From positions 1 to 34,288 of the forward strand of contig JAFPVW010000077.1 of assembly GCA_017395215.1 (NCBI GenBank): a stretch of 34,288 nucleotides of DNA, in the 5' to 3' direction. The notes under the pieces are model-generated. The model worked only from the letters and a program-made list of their open reading frames with translations. It had not been told where the DNA came from and made no database searches. The position numbers and the translations under genes were made by a program. Shown here piece by piece: positions 15,871 through 24,109 of this stretch. Positions within the stretch are counted from its first letter, which is position 1, and each line of letters begins with the position of its first letter. This DNA comes from Prevotella sp. Lineage in GTDB: Bacteria; Bacteroidota; Bacteroidia; Bacteroidales; Bacteroidaceae.

Positions 15871-16868
15871 TATGGGATGCGACGGAACACGGTGATACGC
15901 AGCAGAAGTTCGAGCAGCAGAGCCAGTACGGCAACAAGGGCAAAATACTGGTAGACATCGTACTTGCGGCTGTACTGCTTGACGTTCAGCTTCGACTTCT
16001 CCAGCTGGTCAATCTCCTTATAGATCTGGTTCAGCTCCTTGGTGTTGGTGGCCCGGTAGAAGTCGCCGTCGGTAGCCTTGGCAATGCCGCGCAGCGTCTC
16101 GTCGTCAATCTCGACGGGGATGTTCACATACTGAACGCCACCGCCGACAGGCATCGGGTAAGGCGCCACCTTGTTGCTGCCCACGCCGACGGTATAGACG
16201 CGGATGCCAAGGCTCTTGGCAATCTCGGCTGCCGTCATCGGCGAGATGTCACCACGGTTGTTGGAACCGTCGGTCAGCAGAATCACCACGCGGCTCTTGG
16301 CCTTCGAGTCCTTCAGTCGGCTCACGGAGTTGGCAAGTCCCATGCCGATGGCCGTACCGTCTTCAATCAGTCCGCGCATGGCAATGTCGGTGCGCACGTT
16401 GTGGAGCAGACTGAGCAGCGAGGCGTGGTCGGTAGTCATGGGGCACTGGGTGAAGGCCTCACCGGCAAAGATGCTCAGGCCAATGTTGTCGTTGGGGCGG
16501 CCGGAGATGAACTCAGCGGCCACCGCCTTGGCAGCCTCCATGCGGTTGGGCTTCAGGTCCTCGGCCAGCATCGACGTGGAGACGTCCATCGCCAGCATAA
16601 TATCGATGCCCTCGATGGTCTTGTTCTTCCACGAGTTCGACGTCTGGGGCCGCGCCAGCACGATGACAATCATCGTGAAGGCCAGCATGCGCAGCAGCAT
16701 CTGCAGCGGCATCAGCCTCACCTTCCAGCTCTTCGGAGCGAAGCGGAAGGCGAAGGTGTCCGACATCCGCATCGTCGGCTCGCTCTTCTTCCTGTACAAC
16801 AGATACCATAATATATAAGGTATTAGGAGCAGGAGCAAAAACAGGTATTCTTTATTGGCAAATTCCAT
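15870..16868 (-). CDS. batA: BatA, VWA-domain membrane protein
   Basis: This 332-residue protein has two N-terminal helices (FLLLLLIPYILWYLLY and MLAFTMIVIVLA), a VWA domain and a C-terminal helix (YFALVAVLALLLELLL). The metal-ion motif is DVSTS (95-99) with LTDGSNNRGD further on; both are intact, so divalent-metal-dependent ligand binding is expected. Gene order (moxR, DUF58, adaptor, batA, batBC, batDE) matches the Bacteroides aerotolerance cluster. It starts 4 nt after the adaptor gene stop. batA and batBC are clearly paralogous in their VWA parts. Confidence 0.93.
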   Translation of the reverse strand: MEFANKEYLFLLLLLIPYILWYLLYRKKSEPTMRMSDTFAFRFAPKSWKVRLMPLQMLLRMLAFTMIVIVLARPQTSNSWKNKTIEGIDIMLAMDVSTSMLAEDLKPNRMEAAKAVAAEFISGRPNDNIGLSIFAGEAFTQCPMTTDHASLLSLLHNVRTDIAMRGLIEDGTAIGMGLANSVSRLKDSKAKSRVVILLTDGSNNRGDISPMTAAEIAKSLGIRVYTVGVGSNKVAPYPMPVGGGVQYVNIPVEIDDETLRGIAKATDGDFYRATNTKELNQIYKEIDQLEKSKLNVKQYSRKYDVYQYFALVAVLALLLELLLRITVFRRIP

Positions 16869-16872
16869 TTCC

Positions 16873-17961
16873 TTAGTTCAATAATTGATAGAGTCCGTAG
16901 AACACATAGACCAGCAGCACCACACAGGCGACCGTTATCAGCGTGATGACCAACTTCAGCACGCGGCGCGTCTTGACAGTACGCTGGTCGGCCTCCGTCA
17001 GCTCGGGCTTTACGGTCTCCTCGGTAGGCATGTTCTCAAGCTTCGTCTGGTTGATGAAGTCGATGGCGCTGACGAGGTTGGCATCGTTCTCGTTGATCAT
17101 CGTCGAGTACTTGGCAAACTTCACGAGGTCGGCCGTCGTGAAGAGCTGACGCAGCTCAGCCTTCATCGTCGCAGCGTCCTTCGTATCGTCGGTAAGTGCC
17201 TTCTCCAAGCGCTCAATAATCTCAGAGCTGGTCATCTCCATCGCGTTGAAGCCATAGCGGTCCTCAATGTACTTGCGCAGCGTGTCGGTCAGCTTGGTAT
17301 AGTACTCCTTCGGATTCTCAGAGTTCTGCATCTTGTCGGCCTTGATCTGCTCGATTTCCTTCATGGCCTTCTGGTGAGGCAGCAGTCGCTTCACGATACG
17401 GATATGCGTGATGATGGGCTTGTTGTCGCGCAGCCGCATATAGAGGTAGTAGCCGACAGCCATCAGTACCAGCATCAGCACACTCAGCCAGAACAGGAGG
17501 CTCCAGTCGCTCCACAGGAAGGGATTGTCCTGTACGTCCTTGGGGCCAAAGAACTGATCCACGCGCGTGGTATCAACCTCAATGCCAACGACTTTCAGTG
17601 CGAGGCTCTTGCTTTCGTAAGGTCTGCCGTCGACCTTCACCACAAAGGGTGGCAGATAGTAGAGCGTGTCGTCGAACGAGGTCAGCGTATAGACCACCTG
17701 ACGGTCTACGAAACCGCCGTCCTTGCCCTTGGTGCCCAGTTCGGTACTCTTCAGCACTTCGATGCCGGGTATAAGCTGCTGCATGGGCTTGAAGACGGGG
17801 AACTCCACCTTCGAGCCTTCCTTCATCGTAGCCGTCACGGTGACGTGTACCTGCTCGCCGATGAGCATCTCAATAGAGTCGATGGCAGCCTCGACGGTGA
17901 CTTGCGCACTCGCGACCAGCGTGCCTACAGACAGTATTATGAGCAATAACGTTTTCTTCAT
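16873..17961 (-). CDS. Bat-cluster membrane adaptor (DUF4381-like)
   Basis: This 362-residue protein has a signal peptide (MKKTLLLIILSVGTLVASAQ), a beta-rich periplasmic domain, a membrane helix (about 153-177) and a cytosolic helical part. A last helix (KLVITLITVACVVLLVYVFY) lies near the C terminus. The layout and the place between the DUF58 and batA genes match the DUF4381-type protein of Bat clusters. Its exact role is not known; it may present the cytosolic MoxR/DUF58 partners to the membrane VWA proteins. The segment YGFNAMEMTSSEIIERLEKA resembles the cytosolic part of BatD, so the two may be related. It lies 9 nt after the DUF58 gene and 4 nt before batA. Confidence 0.8.
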   Translation of the reverse strand: MKKTLLLIILSVGTLVASAQVTVEAAIDSIEMLIGEQVHVTVTATMKEGSKVEFPVFKPMQQLIPGIEVLKSTELGTKGKDGGFVDRQVVYTLTSFDDTLYYLPPFVVKVDGRPYESKSLALKVVGIEVDTTRVDQFFGPKDVQDNPFLWSDWSLLFWLSVLMLVLMAVGYYLYMRLRDNKPIITHIRIVKRLLPHQKAMKEIEQIKADKMQNSENPKEYYTKLTDTLRKYIEDRYGFNAMEMTSSEIIERLEKALTDDTKDAATMKAELRQLFTTADLVKFAKYSTMINENDANLVSAIDFINQTKLENMPTEETVKPELTEADQRTVKTRRVLKLVITLITVACVVLLVYVFYGLYQLLN

Positions 17962-17970
17962 TTCCTTCTT

Positions 17971-18882
17971 TTAGCTTCTTTGCTTAAACAGGCCAAGCAG
18001 CAGCTTGACGTAGTCCTCATCGGTAGCAATGCTGACGTTGTCGACGTTGCTCCGGGTGAAGGTGTCCTTCAGCTCCTTCTGGCGGTTGGTCCAGTAGCGG
18101 CTGTAAGCCTTGCGCAGACTCTTCGAACCGGTATCGACATACTGTTCGAAGCCCGTCTCGGCATCGACCACCTTCATCAGTCCTACGTTAGGCAACTCAC
18201 GGGCACGCTGGTCGTACACCTGAATGGCCACAACGTCGTGCTTGCGGTTGCAAATCTGCAGCGACTGCAGAAAGTCCTCGCGAACGTAGAAGTCGCTCAG
18301 GATGAAAGCCGTCGTGCGGCGCTTCTGCACGCTCGTCATAAACTCGATGGCCTGACGCACATCTGTACGCTTTGACTCGGGCTTGAAGTCAAGCATCTCG
18401 CGGATGATGTAGAGGATGTGCTTGCGGCCCTTCTTCGGCGGGATGTACTTCTCAATCTTGTCAGAGAAGAACACGACGCCGATCTTGTCGTTGTTCTGAA
18501 TGGCCGAGAATGCGATGGTGGCGGCTATCTCGGTCACCATGTCGCGCTTCATCTGTACCTGAGTACCGAAGTCGAGCGAGCCGCTGACGTCGACCAGCAG
18601 CATGACGGTCAGTTCGCGCTCCTCCTCAAACACCTTCACATAGGGGCGGTGGAAGCGGGCCGTCACGTTCCAGTCGATGTCGCGCACGTCGTCGCCATAC
18701 TGATACTCGCGTACCTCGCTGAACGCCATACCACGCCCCTTGAAGGCCGAATGGTACTGTCCGGCAAAGACCTGCGAGCTCAGTCCGCGCGTCTTGATTT
18801 CTATCTTACGTACCTTCTTTAGTATCTCGGAGGTGGCCCCCCCTACTGCCCCCGAGGGGGCTTCATTTGTATTCATCTTCAT
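17971..18882 (-). CDS. DUF58 domain protein, MoxR partner
   Basis: This roughly 303-residue cytoplasmic protein carries the DUF58 signature (FKGRGMAFSEVREYQYGDDV, then RDIDWNVTARFHRPYVKVFE) and a VWA-like fold with VDVSGSLDFG. DUF58 proteins work with MoxR ATPases. Possible starts are GTG 18885 and ATGs 18882 and 18876; I chose 18882, but 18876 is equally good. The first residues are odd: after MKMNTNE comes APSGAVGGATSE, encoded by a palindromic repeat, before the usual SEILKKVRKIEIKTRG. The repeat therefore seems to have lengthened the N terminus in frame. A second, inverted repeat lies just upstream. Confidence 0.92.
   Translation of the reverse strand: MKMNTNEAPSGAVGGATSEILKKVRKIEIKTRGLSSQVFAGQYHSAFKGRGMAFSEVREYQYGDDVRDIDWNVTARFHRPYVKVFEEERELTVMLLVDVSGSLDFGTQVQMKRDMVTEIAATIAFSAIQNNDKIGVVFFSDKIEKYIPPKKGRKHILYIIREMLDFKPESKRTDVRQAIEFMTSVQKRRTTAFILSDFYVREDFLQSLQICNRKHDVVAIQVYDQRARELPNVGLMKVVDAETGFEQYVDTGSKSLRKAYSRYWTNRQKELKDTFTRSNVDNVSIATDEDYVKLLLGLFKQRS
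18832..18864 (-). repeat. Palindromic element copy F, inside the DUF58 gene
   Basis: On the minus strand it reads AAGCCCCCTCGGGGGCAGTA then GGGGGGGGCCACC, and it is translated as APSGAVGGAT. It shares the hairpin-plus-G-run layout of copy E (18893-18925) and D (34234-34268). Confidence 0.75.
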
Positions 18883-18892
18883 CACAACTATA

Positions 18893-18925
18893 GTGTCCCC
18901 CTCGGGGGACGAAAGGGGGGCTTTT
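18893..18925 (+). repeat. Palindromic element copy E, in the moxR/DUF58 junction
   Basis: On the + strand it reads TCCCCCTCGGGGGACGAAAG then GGGGGCTTTT. Its end overlaps the moxR stop codon (18926-18924). It is inverted relative to copy F, and the DUF58 start lies between them. Confidence 0.75.
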
Positions 18926-19919
18926 AAGGAACTTCTACCTTATTTATAATCTTAGAGACAATCTCCTCGCTCGTGATGTTGCTGGCCTCGGCCTCGTAGG
19001 TCAAGCCGATGCGATGGCGAAGCACGTCGTGAGCCACGGCGCGGACGTCCTCGGGCACGACGTAGCCGCGACGCTTGATGAAAGCGTAGGCACGGGCGGC
19101 CCTGGCCAGATTGATGCTGGCGCGAGGCGATCCGCCAAAGGCAATCATATCCTTCAGTTCCTTCAGACCGTAGCGGTCGGGATAGCGGGTGGCAAAGACG
19201 ATGTCGGCAATATACTGCTCAATCTTCTCATCGATATACACCTCGCGCACAACGGCACGGGCTTTCAGGATTTCAGCACTTGTTGTTACAGGGCGCACCT
19301 CAGGCAGCGACTCAGCAATGTTCTCGCGGATGATGCGCTTCTCCTCTTCAAGCGTCGGGTAGTCGATGACCACCTTCAGCATGAAACGGTCCATCTGGGC
19401 CTCAGGCAGCGGATAGGTGCCTTCCTGCTCGATGGGGTTCTGCGTAGCCATCACAAGGAACGGGCTGGGCAGGTCGAAGGTCTCGCTGCCGATGGTCACC
19501 TGCTTCTCCTGCATGGCTTCCAGAAGGGCGCTCTGCACCTTGGCCGGCGCGCGGTTGATCTCGTCGGCCAGCACGAAGTTGGCAAACACGGGGCCTTGCT
19601 TCACCTGGAAGCGCTCGTCCTTCTGCGAGTAGATCATCGTACCCGTCACGTCGGCGGGCAACAGGTCGGGGGTGAACTGTATGCGGCTGTACTTGGCGTC
19701 AATCAGCTGCGAGAGGGTCTTGATAGCCAGCGTCTTGGCCAGGCCAGGCACACCTTCGAGCAGAATATTGCCATCACTAAGAAGACCTATCAGCAGGGAG
19801 TCCACCAGATGTTTCTGTCCCACGATGACGCGGTCCATTCCCGTTACAAGATTAGTAACAAATGCGCTTTGCTGTTCTATCCGTATGTTCAACTCACGGA
19901 TATCAATTGATTCTGCCAT
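18924..19919 (-). CDS. moxR: MoxR-family AAA+ ATPase
   Basis: This 331-residue cytoplasmic ATPase has Walker A GVPGLAKT (56-63), Walker B VLADE (about 116-120) followed by INRAPAKVQSALLEAMQEKQ, and sensor motif MATQNPIEQEGTYPLPEAQ. Length and motifs are normal for MoxR. It probably acts as a chaperone that remodels or inserts metal into the VWA proteins of the Bat cluster. It is separated from the HU-LysM gene by 27 nt and from the DUF58 gene by a palindromic repeat that starts at its stop codon. Confidence 0.96.
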   Translation of the reverse strand: MAESIDIRELNIRIEQQSAFVTNLVTGMDRVIVGQKHLVDSLLIGLLSDGNILLEGVPGLAKTLAIKTLSQLIDAKYSRIQFTPDLLPADVTGTMIYSQKDERFQVKQGPVFANFVLADEINRAPAKVQSALLEAMQEKQVTIGSETFDLPSPFLVMATQNPIEQEGTYPLPEAQMDRFMLKVVIDYPTLEEEKRIIRENIAESLPEVRPVTTSAEILKARAVVREVYIDEKIEQYIADIVFATRYPDRYGLKELKDMIAFGGSPRASINLARAARAYAFIKRRGYVVPEDVRAVAHDVLRHRIGLTYEAEASNITSEEIVSKIINKVEVP

Positions 19920-19946
19920 AATGATATGTTGTTTTTTGTTTTGTGA

Positions 19947-21269
19947 TTATTTCTTCTTCAGTTTCTTCTTCAGTTCCAGCTTAGGAATCTTCACCGTCTT
20001 TCCGGCTTCGAGCACGGCTCCTGGCTTCAGTCCGTTATACACCTCGATATAGCACTCCATGTCAGGGCCAAGGGTGCGCTTGGACACGCGGGCCGTTGAC
20101 TCACCGGCTTTAGCGGTGACCTCGTAGTCCGTGCCAACAATGCGGTATGCACCATAGCGGACACGATTGTCCATCTCGGCATATTTGTCTGTATCAGCAG
20201 CAGGCGAAGCGGCAGGCGCGGCGGGAGGTGTAGCTGGAGGTGTAACGCGGTCTACAGGCGACTCGACGACCTCAACAGGTTTCGACGGCTCAGCCTTAAA
20301 AGCCGGAGCGTCAACGTCTTGTACCTTTGTCTTAGCTTCAACCTTGGCTGTGTCTTTCACAGGGGTCTGCTCAGTGCTGTCAGCGATTTCCTCTATCGAA
20401 GTAAAAGCATTCCCCGTCATCGACAGGCCCTTGTTCAAACCGAGGAAATAACCGCCCACAAACGAGGCGAGGCAGGCTGCGATGGCTATTGCCAGCCATG
20501 CAATAGTCTTCAGTCTTGTGTTATCTGTTTTTGTTTTCATATCCGGTTCTTCTTCATTTTCTATTATTTCCTTTTCTATCTCTTCCGTTGGTTCTTGTTG
20601 CTGCATAACCGCAAGCGGCTCTTCCGCTGGCGGCTCCTCTTCCGCTGGCGGCTCCTCTGCTGGCGGCTCTTCTGCTGGCGGCTCCTCAATAGGAGATTCT
20701 TCCACAGGCGGTTCTTCCACTGGCGGCTCTTCCACTGGCGGCTCTTCCACTGGCGGCTCTTCCACGGGCGGTTCTTCCACAGGCGGTTCTTCCACAGGAG
20801 GTTCTTCCACGGGCGGTTCTTCCACAGGAGATTCTTCCACAGGCGGTTCTTCCACGGGCGGCACTTCTACGGTTGTTTCTTCAATAGCCAGCTTTTCCTC
20901 AGTCTGCTCAGCAACGTTCGGTGCGTCGTCGAACTCAACACCTTCGTTCAAGACAACCGTCTCAAACTGTGAGAAAGGCTTGTTCACCAGCTCCTTCATC
21001 GTCGCATCAGGCGTGAAAGATATTTTCTCGTGACCTTCTATAAGCACGCGCTCACCCGTATTGACATTCACACTCTCGCGAGCCTCAATATCAATCACTT
21101 TGAAGGTTCCCAAGCCCTTGACCTTCACCAGACGGTCAGTCACCAGCCCGTCCTTCACCACTTCAAACAGCGTGGTGGCGAATCGCTCGGCATCCTTCTT
21201 CTTCAAACCACTCTTGACTGTCAGGATAGCGGATAGCTCTTGTATAGAAATACGGTCCAACACTCCCAT
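19947..21269 (-). CDS. Membrane-spanning HU-domain protein with LysM-like C terminus
   Basis: This 440-residue protein has a rare domain order. Residues 1-95 are an HU/IHF-like DNA-binding domain (LKKKDAERFATTLFEVVKDG, KGLGTFKVIDIEARESVNVN). About 15 tandem pentapeptides PPVEE, SPVEE or PPAEE follow (about 134-217). A single membrane helix lies at about 256-278 (IAWLAIAIAACLASFVGGYF). A Pro/Ala-rich linker then leads to a LysM-like domain (about 371-432, ending LKPGAVLEAGKTVKIPKL). If the N terminus is cytoplasmic, the HU domain faces DNA and the LysM domain faces the wall. The name HU-LysM is mine. Its ATG overlaps the HU stop in TAATG, and moxR follows after 27 nt. Confidence 0.87.
   Translation of the reverse strand: MGVLDRISIQELSAILTVKSGLKKKDAERFATTLFEVVKDGLVTDRLVKVKGLGTFKVIDIEARESVNVNTGERVLIEGHEKISFTPDATMKELVNKPFSQFETVVLNEGVEFDDAPNVAEQTEEKLAIEETTVEVPPVEEPPVEESPVEEPPVEEPPVEEPPVEEPPVEEPPVEEPPVEEPPVEEPPVEESPIEEPPAEEPPAEEPPAEEEPPAEEPLAVMQQQEPTEEIEKEIIENEEEPDMKTKTDNTRLKTIAWLAIAIAACLASFVGGYFLGLNKGLSMTGNAFTSIEEIADSTEQTPVKDTAKVEAKTKVQDVDAPAFKAEPSKPVEVVESPVDRVTPPATPPAAPAASPAADTDKYAEMDNRVRYGAYRIVGTDYEVTAKAGESTARVSKRTLGPDMECYIEVYNGLKPGAVLEAGKTVKIPKLELKKKLKKK
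20620..20868 (-). repeat. 15-nt tandem repeat encoding the PPVEE stretch
   Basis: The HU-LysM gene contains about 15 tandem 15-nt units (plus-strand form ACAGGCGGTTCTTCC and variants). Each codes for one pentapeptide. Near-identical neighbours suggest recent copy-number change, always in frame. Confidence 0.9.
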
Positions 21270-21556
21270 TACTCAGTCCCCCCGTTCTTTAGTTTGCCTT
21301 TCCACGTCGGACTGATCTTAAAGCCCAGAGTGAGTTTGGGCGGCACCAGCATACGCTGGCCCGTCGTCGGGTTCACGATAATACGCTCCAGCCGCTTCTT
21401 CACTTCAAAGCTGCCGAAGTTCTGCACGATAACGGTGTTGCCCTCCATAAAGCTGTCGCCCATAGCGTCGATAACCTGGTAAATCATCTTCTGCGTGTCA
21501 GTCGATGAATAACCCATCCGGCGGGCAAGTTCAGCTATGAATTGTTTATTGTTCAC
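21269..21556 (-). CDS. HU-family DNA-binding protein
   Basis: This 95-residue protein has the length and pattern of HU: MNNKQFIAELARRMGYSSTD, VIVQNFGSFEVKKRLERIIV, and the beta-arm NPTTGQRMLVPPKLTLGFKI. It binds and bends DNA as a dimer. The downstream gene overlaps it by 1 nt (TAATG), and its own HU domain may heterodimerise with this one. It starts 31 nt after rimO, and the gap has GTAAATTG-like repeats. Confidence 0.93.
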   Translation of the reverse strand: MNNKQFIAELARRMGYSSTDTQKMIYQVIDAMGDSFMEGNTVIVQNFGSFEVKKRLERIIVNPTTGQRMLVPPKLTLGFKISPTWKGKLKNGGTE

Positions 21557-21587
21557 CTCTGTATAGTTTACAATTTACTCTCTTCTA

Positions 21588-22892
21588 TTAACATTTTACC
21601 ACCTCACCATAAAGGTCAAACTCCTCTGCATCAGTAATATGCACATCGTAGAACTGACCTATCTCCAACTCGCAGTCGGCAGGAATCAGCACCTCGGGGT
21701 CGACCTCAGGCGAGCAGAACTCCGTGCGGCCCACGTAGTAGTCGCCCTCGCGGCGGTCGATGATGGTCTTCAACGTCTGTCCAATCTTGGCGGCCTCGAT
21801 CTCAGCGCTGATATTCTGCTGAACGCGCATCAGCTTGTCGAGTCGCGCCTGCTTCACGTCAGAGGGCACGTCGTCCTCGTAGTGCTCTGCCGACCAAGTA
21901 CCGTCTTCTTCAGAGTAGGCAAAGGCGCCCATACGCTCAAAGCGTGCCCACTTTGTAAACTCAATGAGCTCCTTAAAGTCCTCGTCAGTCTCGCCGGGAA
22001 AGCCCACCATCAGCGTTGTTCGCAGATGAATACTGGGCACCTCTCGGCGCAGACGTTCCACCAGCTCGTATGTCTCCTGCTTCGTCACGTGACGGCGCAT
22101 ACGGCTCAGCACCGGGTCGGAGATGTGCTGTAAGGCTATATCCAGATAGTTGCAGACGTTCTTCCGCTCGCGCATCACGTCGAACAGTTCCCAGGGGAAG
22201 TGTGCCGGGTAGGCATAGTGCAAGCGAATCCACTCCACACCCTCAATATCGGCCATCCGCGACACCAGTTCAGCAATCTTCTGCTCGCCGTAGAGGTCAA
22301 CGCCGTAGTAGGTCAGTTCCTGGGCGATAATCTGGAACTCCTTTGTGCCTTGACTGACCAGCCAGCGCACCTCACCGAGGATATCATCCATCGGACGGCT
22401 CTGGTGGCGGCCAGTTATCAGCGGTATGGCACAGTAGGCGCAATGCCTGTCGCACCCCTCACTGATTTTGACATAGGCGTAGTGGCGGGGAGTGGTCAAG
22501 TGTCTCTTCCAAACATCCCTCCCTTGGGGAGGGCTTGGGTGGGCTTTCAGGTCATCTAACAGTTTCCTATAGTTGAACTTCCCATACCACCCGTCGACCT
22601 CAGGAATTTCTTCCTCAAGCTCAGCTAAGTAACGCTCTGACAGACAGCCCATCACGTAGAGCCGCTCAATGCGCCCTTCAGTCTTTGCCTGGGCAAACTC
22701 CAGTATCGTGTTGATGCTCTCTTCCTTGGCGTCGTTGATGAAGCCGCAGGTATTGACAACGACTATTTCGCCCTGCGGATTGTCGCTGTCGTGGGTACAA
22801 TGGAAACCGTTGGCCTCCATCAGTCCCATCAGTATCTCGCTGTCAACGAGATTCTTTGAGCATCCGAGTAATATGAAATCTATCGTCTTCAA
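21588..22892 (-). CDS. rimO: Ribosomal protein S12 methylthiotransferase
   Basis: RimO adds a methylthio group to an aspartate of ribosomal protein S12 using radical chemistry. The 434-residue protein shows the N-terminal UPF0004 cysteines (Cys11, Cys49, Cys83), the radical-SAM motif CDRHCAYC (147-154) and a C-terminal TRAM domain. The protein carries an odd insert: residues about 116-128 (KAHPSPPQGRDVW), between KLLDDL and KRHLTTPRHYAY, come from palindromic element copy C. This is a linker before the radical-SAM core, where extra residues may be tolerated. It overlaps ftsY by 4 nt. Confidence 0.95.
   Translation of the reverse strand: MKTIDFILLGCSKNLVDSEILMGLMEANGFHCTHDSDNPQGEIVVVNTCGFINDAKEESINTILEFAQAKTEGRIERLYVMGCLSERYLAELEEEIPEVDGWYGKFNYRKLLDDLKAHPSPPQGRDVWKRHLTTPRHYAYVKISEGCDRHCAYCAIPLITGRHQSRPMDDILGEVRWLVSQGTKEFQIIAQELTYYGVDLYGEQKIAELVSRMADIEGVEWIRLHYAYPAHFPWELFDVMRERKNVCNYLDIALQHISDPVLSRMRRHVTKQETYELVERLRREVPSIHLRTTLMVGFPGETDEDFKELIEFTKWARFERMGAFAYSEEDGTWSAEHYEDDVPSDVKQARLDKLMRVQQNISAEIEAAKIGQTLKTIIDRREGDYYVGRTEFCSPEVDPEVLIPADCELEIGQFYDVHITDAEEFDLYGEVVKC
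22511..22548 (+). repeat. Palindromic element copy C, inside rimO
   Basis: On the + strand it reads ACATCCCTCCCTTGGGGAGG then GCTTGGGTGGGCTTTC. rimO on the minus strand translates it as KAHPSPPQGRDV. It is in the opposite orientation, relative to its gene, to copy A in batDE. Confidence 0.85.
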
Positions 22893-23842
22893 TTCTTAAA
22901 CAGCGAATCTACGAACTCACGTTTGTTGAACAGCTGCAGGTCCTCCATGCCTTCGCCCAGTCCGATGTACTTCACAGGCACCTTCAGCTGGTCTGAGATG
23001 CCGATGACCACACCGCCCTTGGCAGTGCCGTCGAGCTTCGTGATGGCCAGCGACGACACCTGCGTCACGGCTGCAAACTGCTTGGCCTGCTCGAAGGCGT
23101 TCTGGCCTGTCGAGCCGTCGAGCACGAGCATCACCTCGTCGGGAGCCTCGGGCAGCACCTTCTTCATCACGTCCTTGATTTTCTTCAGCTCGTTCATCAG
23201 GCCAACCTTGTTGTGCAGTCGGCCGGCAGTGTCAATCAGCACCACGTCGGCTCCGTTGGCCTTGGCACTCTGCAGCGTGTCGAAAGCCACAGAGGCAGGG
23301 TCGCTGCCCATCTGCTGCTTTACGACGGGCACGCCCACGCGCTCGCCCCAGATGCACAGCTGCTCGACAGCGGCGGCACGGAACGTGTCGGCAGCGCCAA
23401 GATACACCTTCTTGCCGGCGTTCTTGAACTGCCAGGCCAACTTGCCGATAGTGGTGGTCTTCCCCACCCCGTTCACGCCTACCACAAGTATCACGTAGGG
23501 CTTGTGGTCGCCGGGCAGGTCCCAGTTGTCGTTATCCTCCGAGTTGTTCTCGGCCAGCAGAGACGCAATCTCATCGCGCAGGATGCCATTCAGCTCGCTG
23601 GTACTCACGTACTTGTCGCGAGCCACGCGCTCTTCAATGCGGTGAATAATCTTCAGCGTCGTGTCAACGCCGACGTCGCTCGTAATCAGCACCTCCTCAA
23701 GGTTGTCGAGCACGTCGTCGTCAACTTTCGATTTACCGGCCACTGCACGCGCCAGTTTGTCGAACACCGACGTCTTGGTCTTCTCCAGTCCCTTGTCGAG
23801 CGTCTCCTTGTTCTTTTTACCAAAAAAACCAAAAATTCCCAT
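22889..23842 (-). CDS. ftsY: Signal recognition particle receptor FtsY
   Basis: FtsY is the SRP receptor GTPase that delivers nascent membrane proteins to the translocon. The 317-residue protein has a short basic N terminus (MGIFGFFGKKNKETLDKGLE), P-loop GVNGVGKT (122-129), DTAGR (204-208) and TKLDGTAKGG (268 onward). Acidic N-terminal extensions of the E. coli type are absent, as in many Bacteroidetes. It is the first gene of the long minus-strand cluster and has a strong promoter. Confidence 0.97.
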   Translation of the reverse strand: MGIFGFFGKKNKETLDKGLEKTKTSVFDKLARAVAGKSKVDDDVLDNLEEVLITSDVGVDTTLKIIHRIEERVARDKYVSTSELNGILRDEIASLLAENNSEDNDNWDLPGDHKPYVILVVGVNGVGKTTTIGKLAWQFKNAGKKVYLGAADTFRAAAVEQLCIWGERVGVPVVKQQMGSDPASVAFDTLQSAKANGADVVLIDTAGRLHNKVGLMNELKKIKDVMKKVLPEAPDEVMLVLDGSTGQNAFEQAKQFAAVTQVSSLAITKLDGTAKGGVVIGISDQLKVPVKYIGLGEGMEDLQLFNKREFVDSLFKN

Positions 23843-23863
23843 ATAGCTATATTATTTCAAATT

Positions 23864-23896
23864 GCAAAATTACACCAAAAAAGGGAAACGGCCAAA
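23864..23896 (-). promoter_or_regulatory. Promoter of ftsY and the long operon
   Basis: On the minus strand TTTG (23896-23893), a 20-nt spacer and TAATTTTG (23872-23865) make a near-ideal Bacteroidetes promoter, followed by C. Predicted leader about 16-18 nt. Confidence 0.75.
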
Positions 23897-24073
23897 GTGT
23901 ACGCTCCCATTTTTCCGTTATTACATAAACTTTCACAGTTTTTCACGCGAAAGAAAAAGAGTTCCTGTTCGATAATTCTCCATGAAAGTCCACTCGGTTT
24001 GCCTGCCGTCATCCTGGTTTTGCAAACTTTTGCGAACTGAAAGGGCAGTTGCGAATTATTGCAAACAGAAAAA

Positions 24074-24105
24074 TTTGGAGGATTGCAGAAAAACCCGTAT
24101 CTTTG
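24074..24105 (+). promoter_or_regulatory. Promoter of the HTH-NfeD-SPFH-hydrolase operon, nearly leaderless
   Basis: TTTG (24074-24077), a 20-nt spacer and TATCTTTG (24098-24105) then C give an exact consensus. The ATG at 24110 lies just 4 nt after the box, so the transcript should start at or next to the initiation codon. Confidence 0.75.
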
Positions 24106-24109
24106 CACT

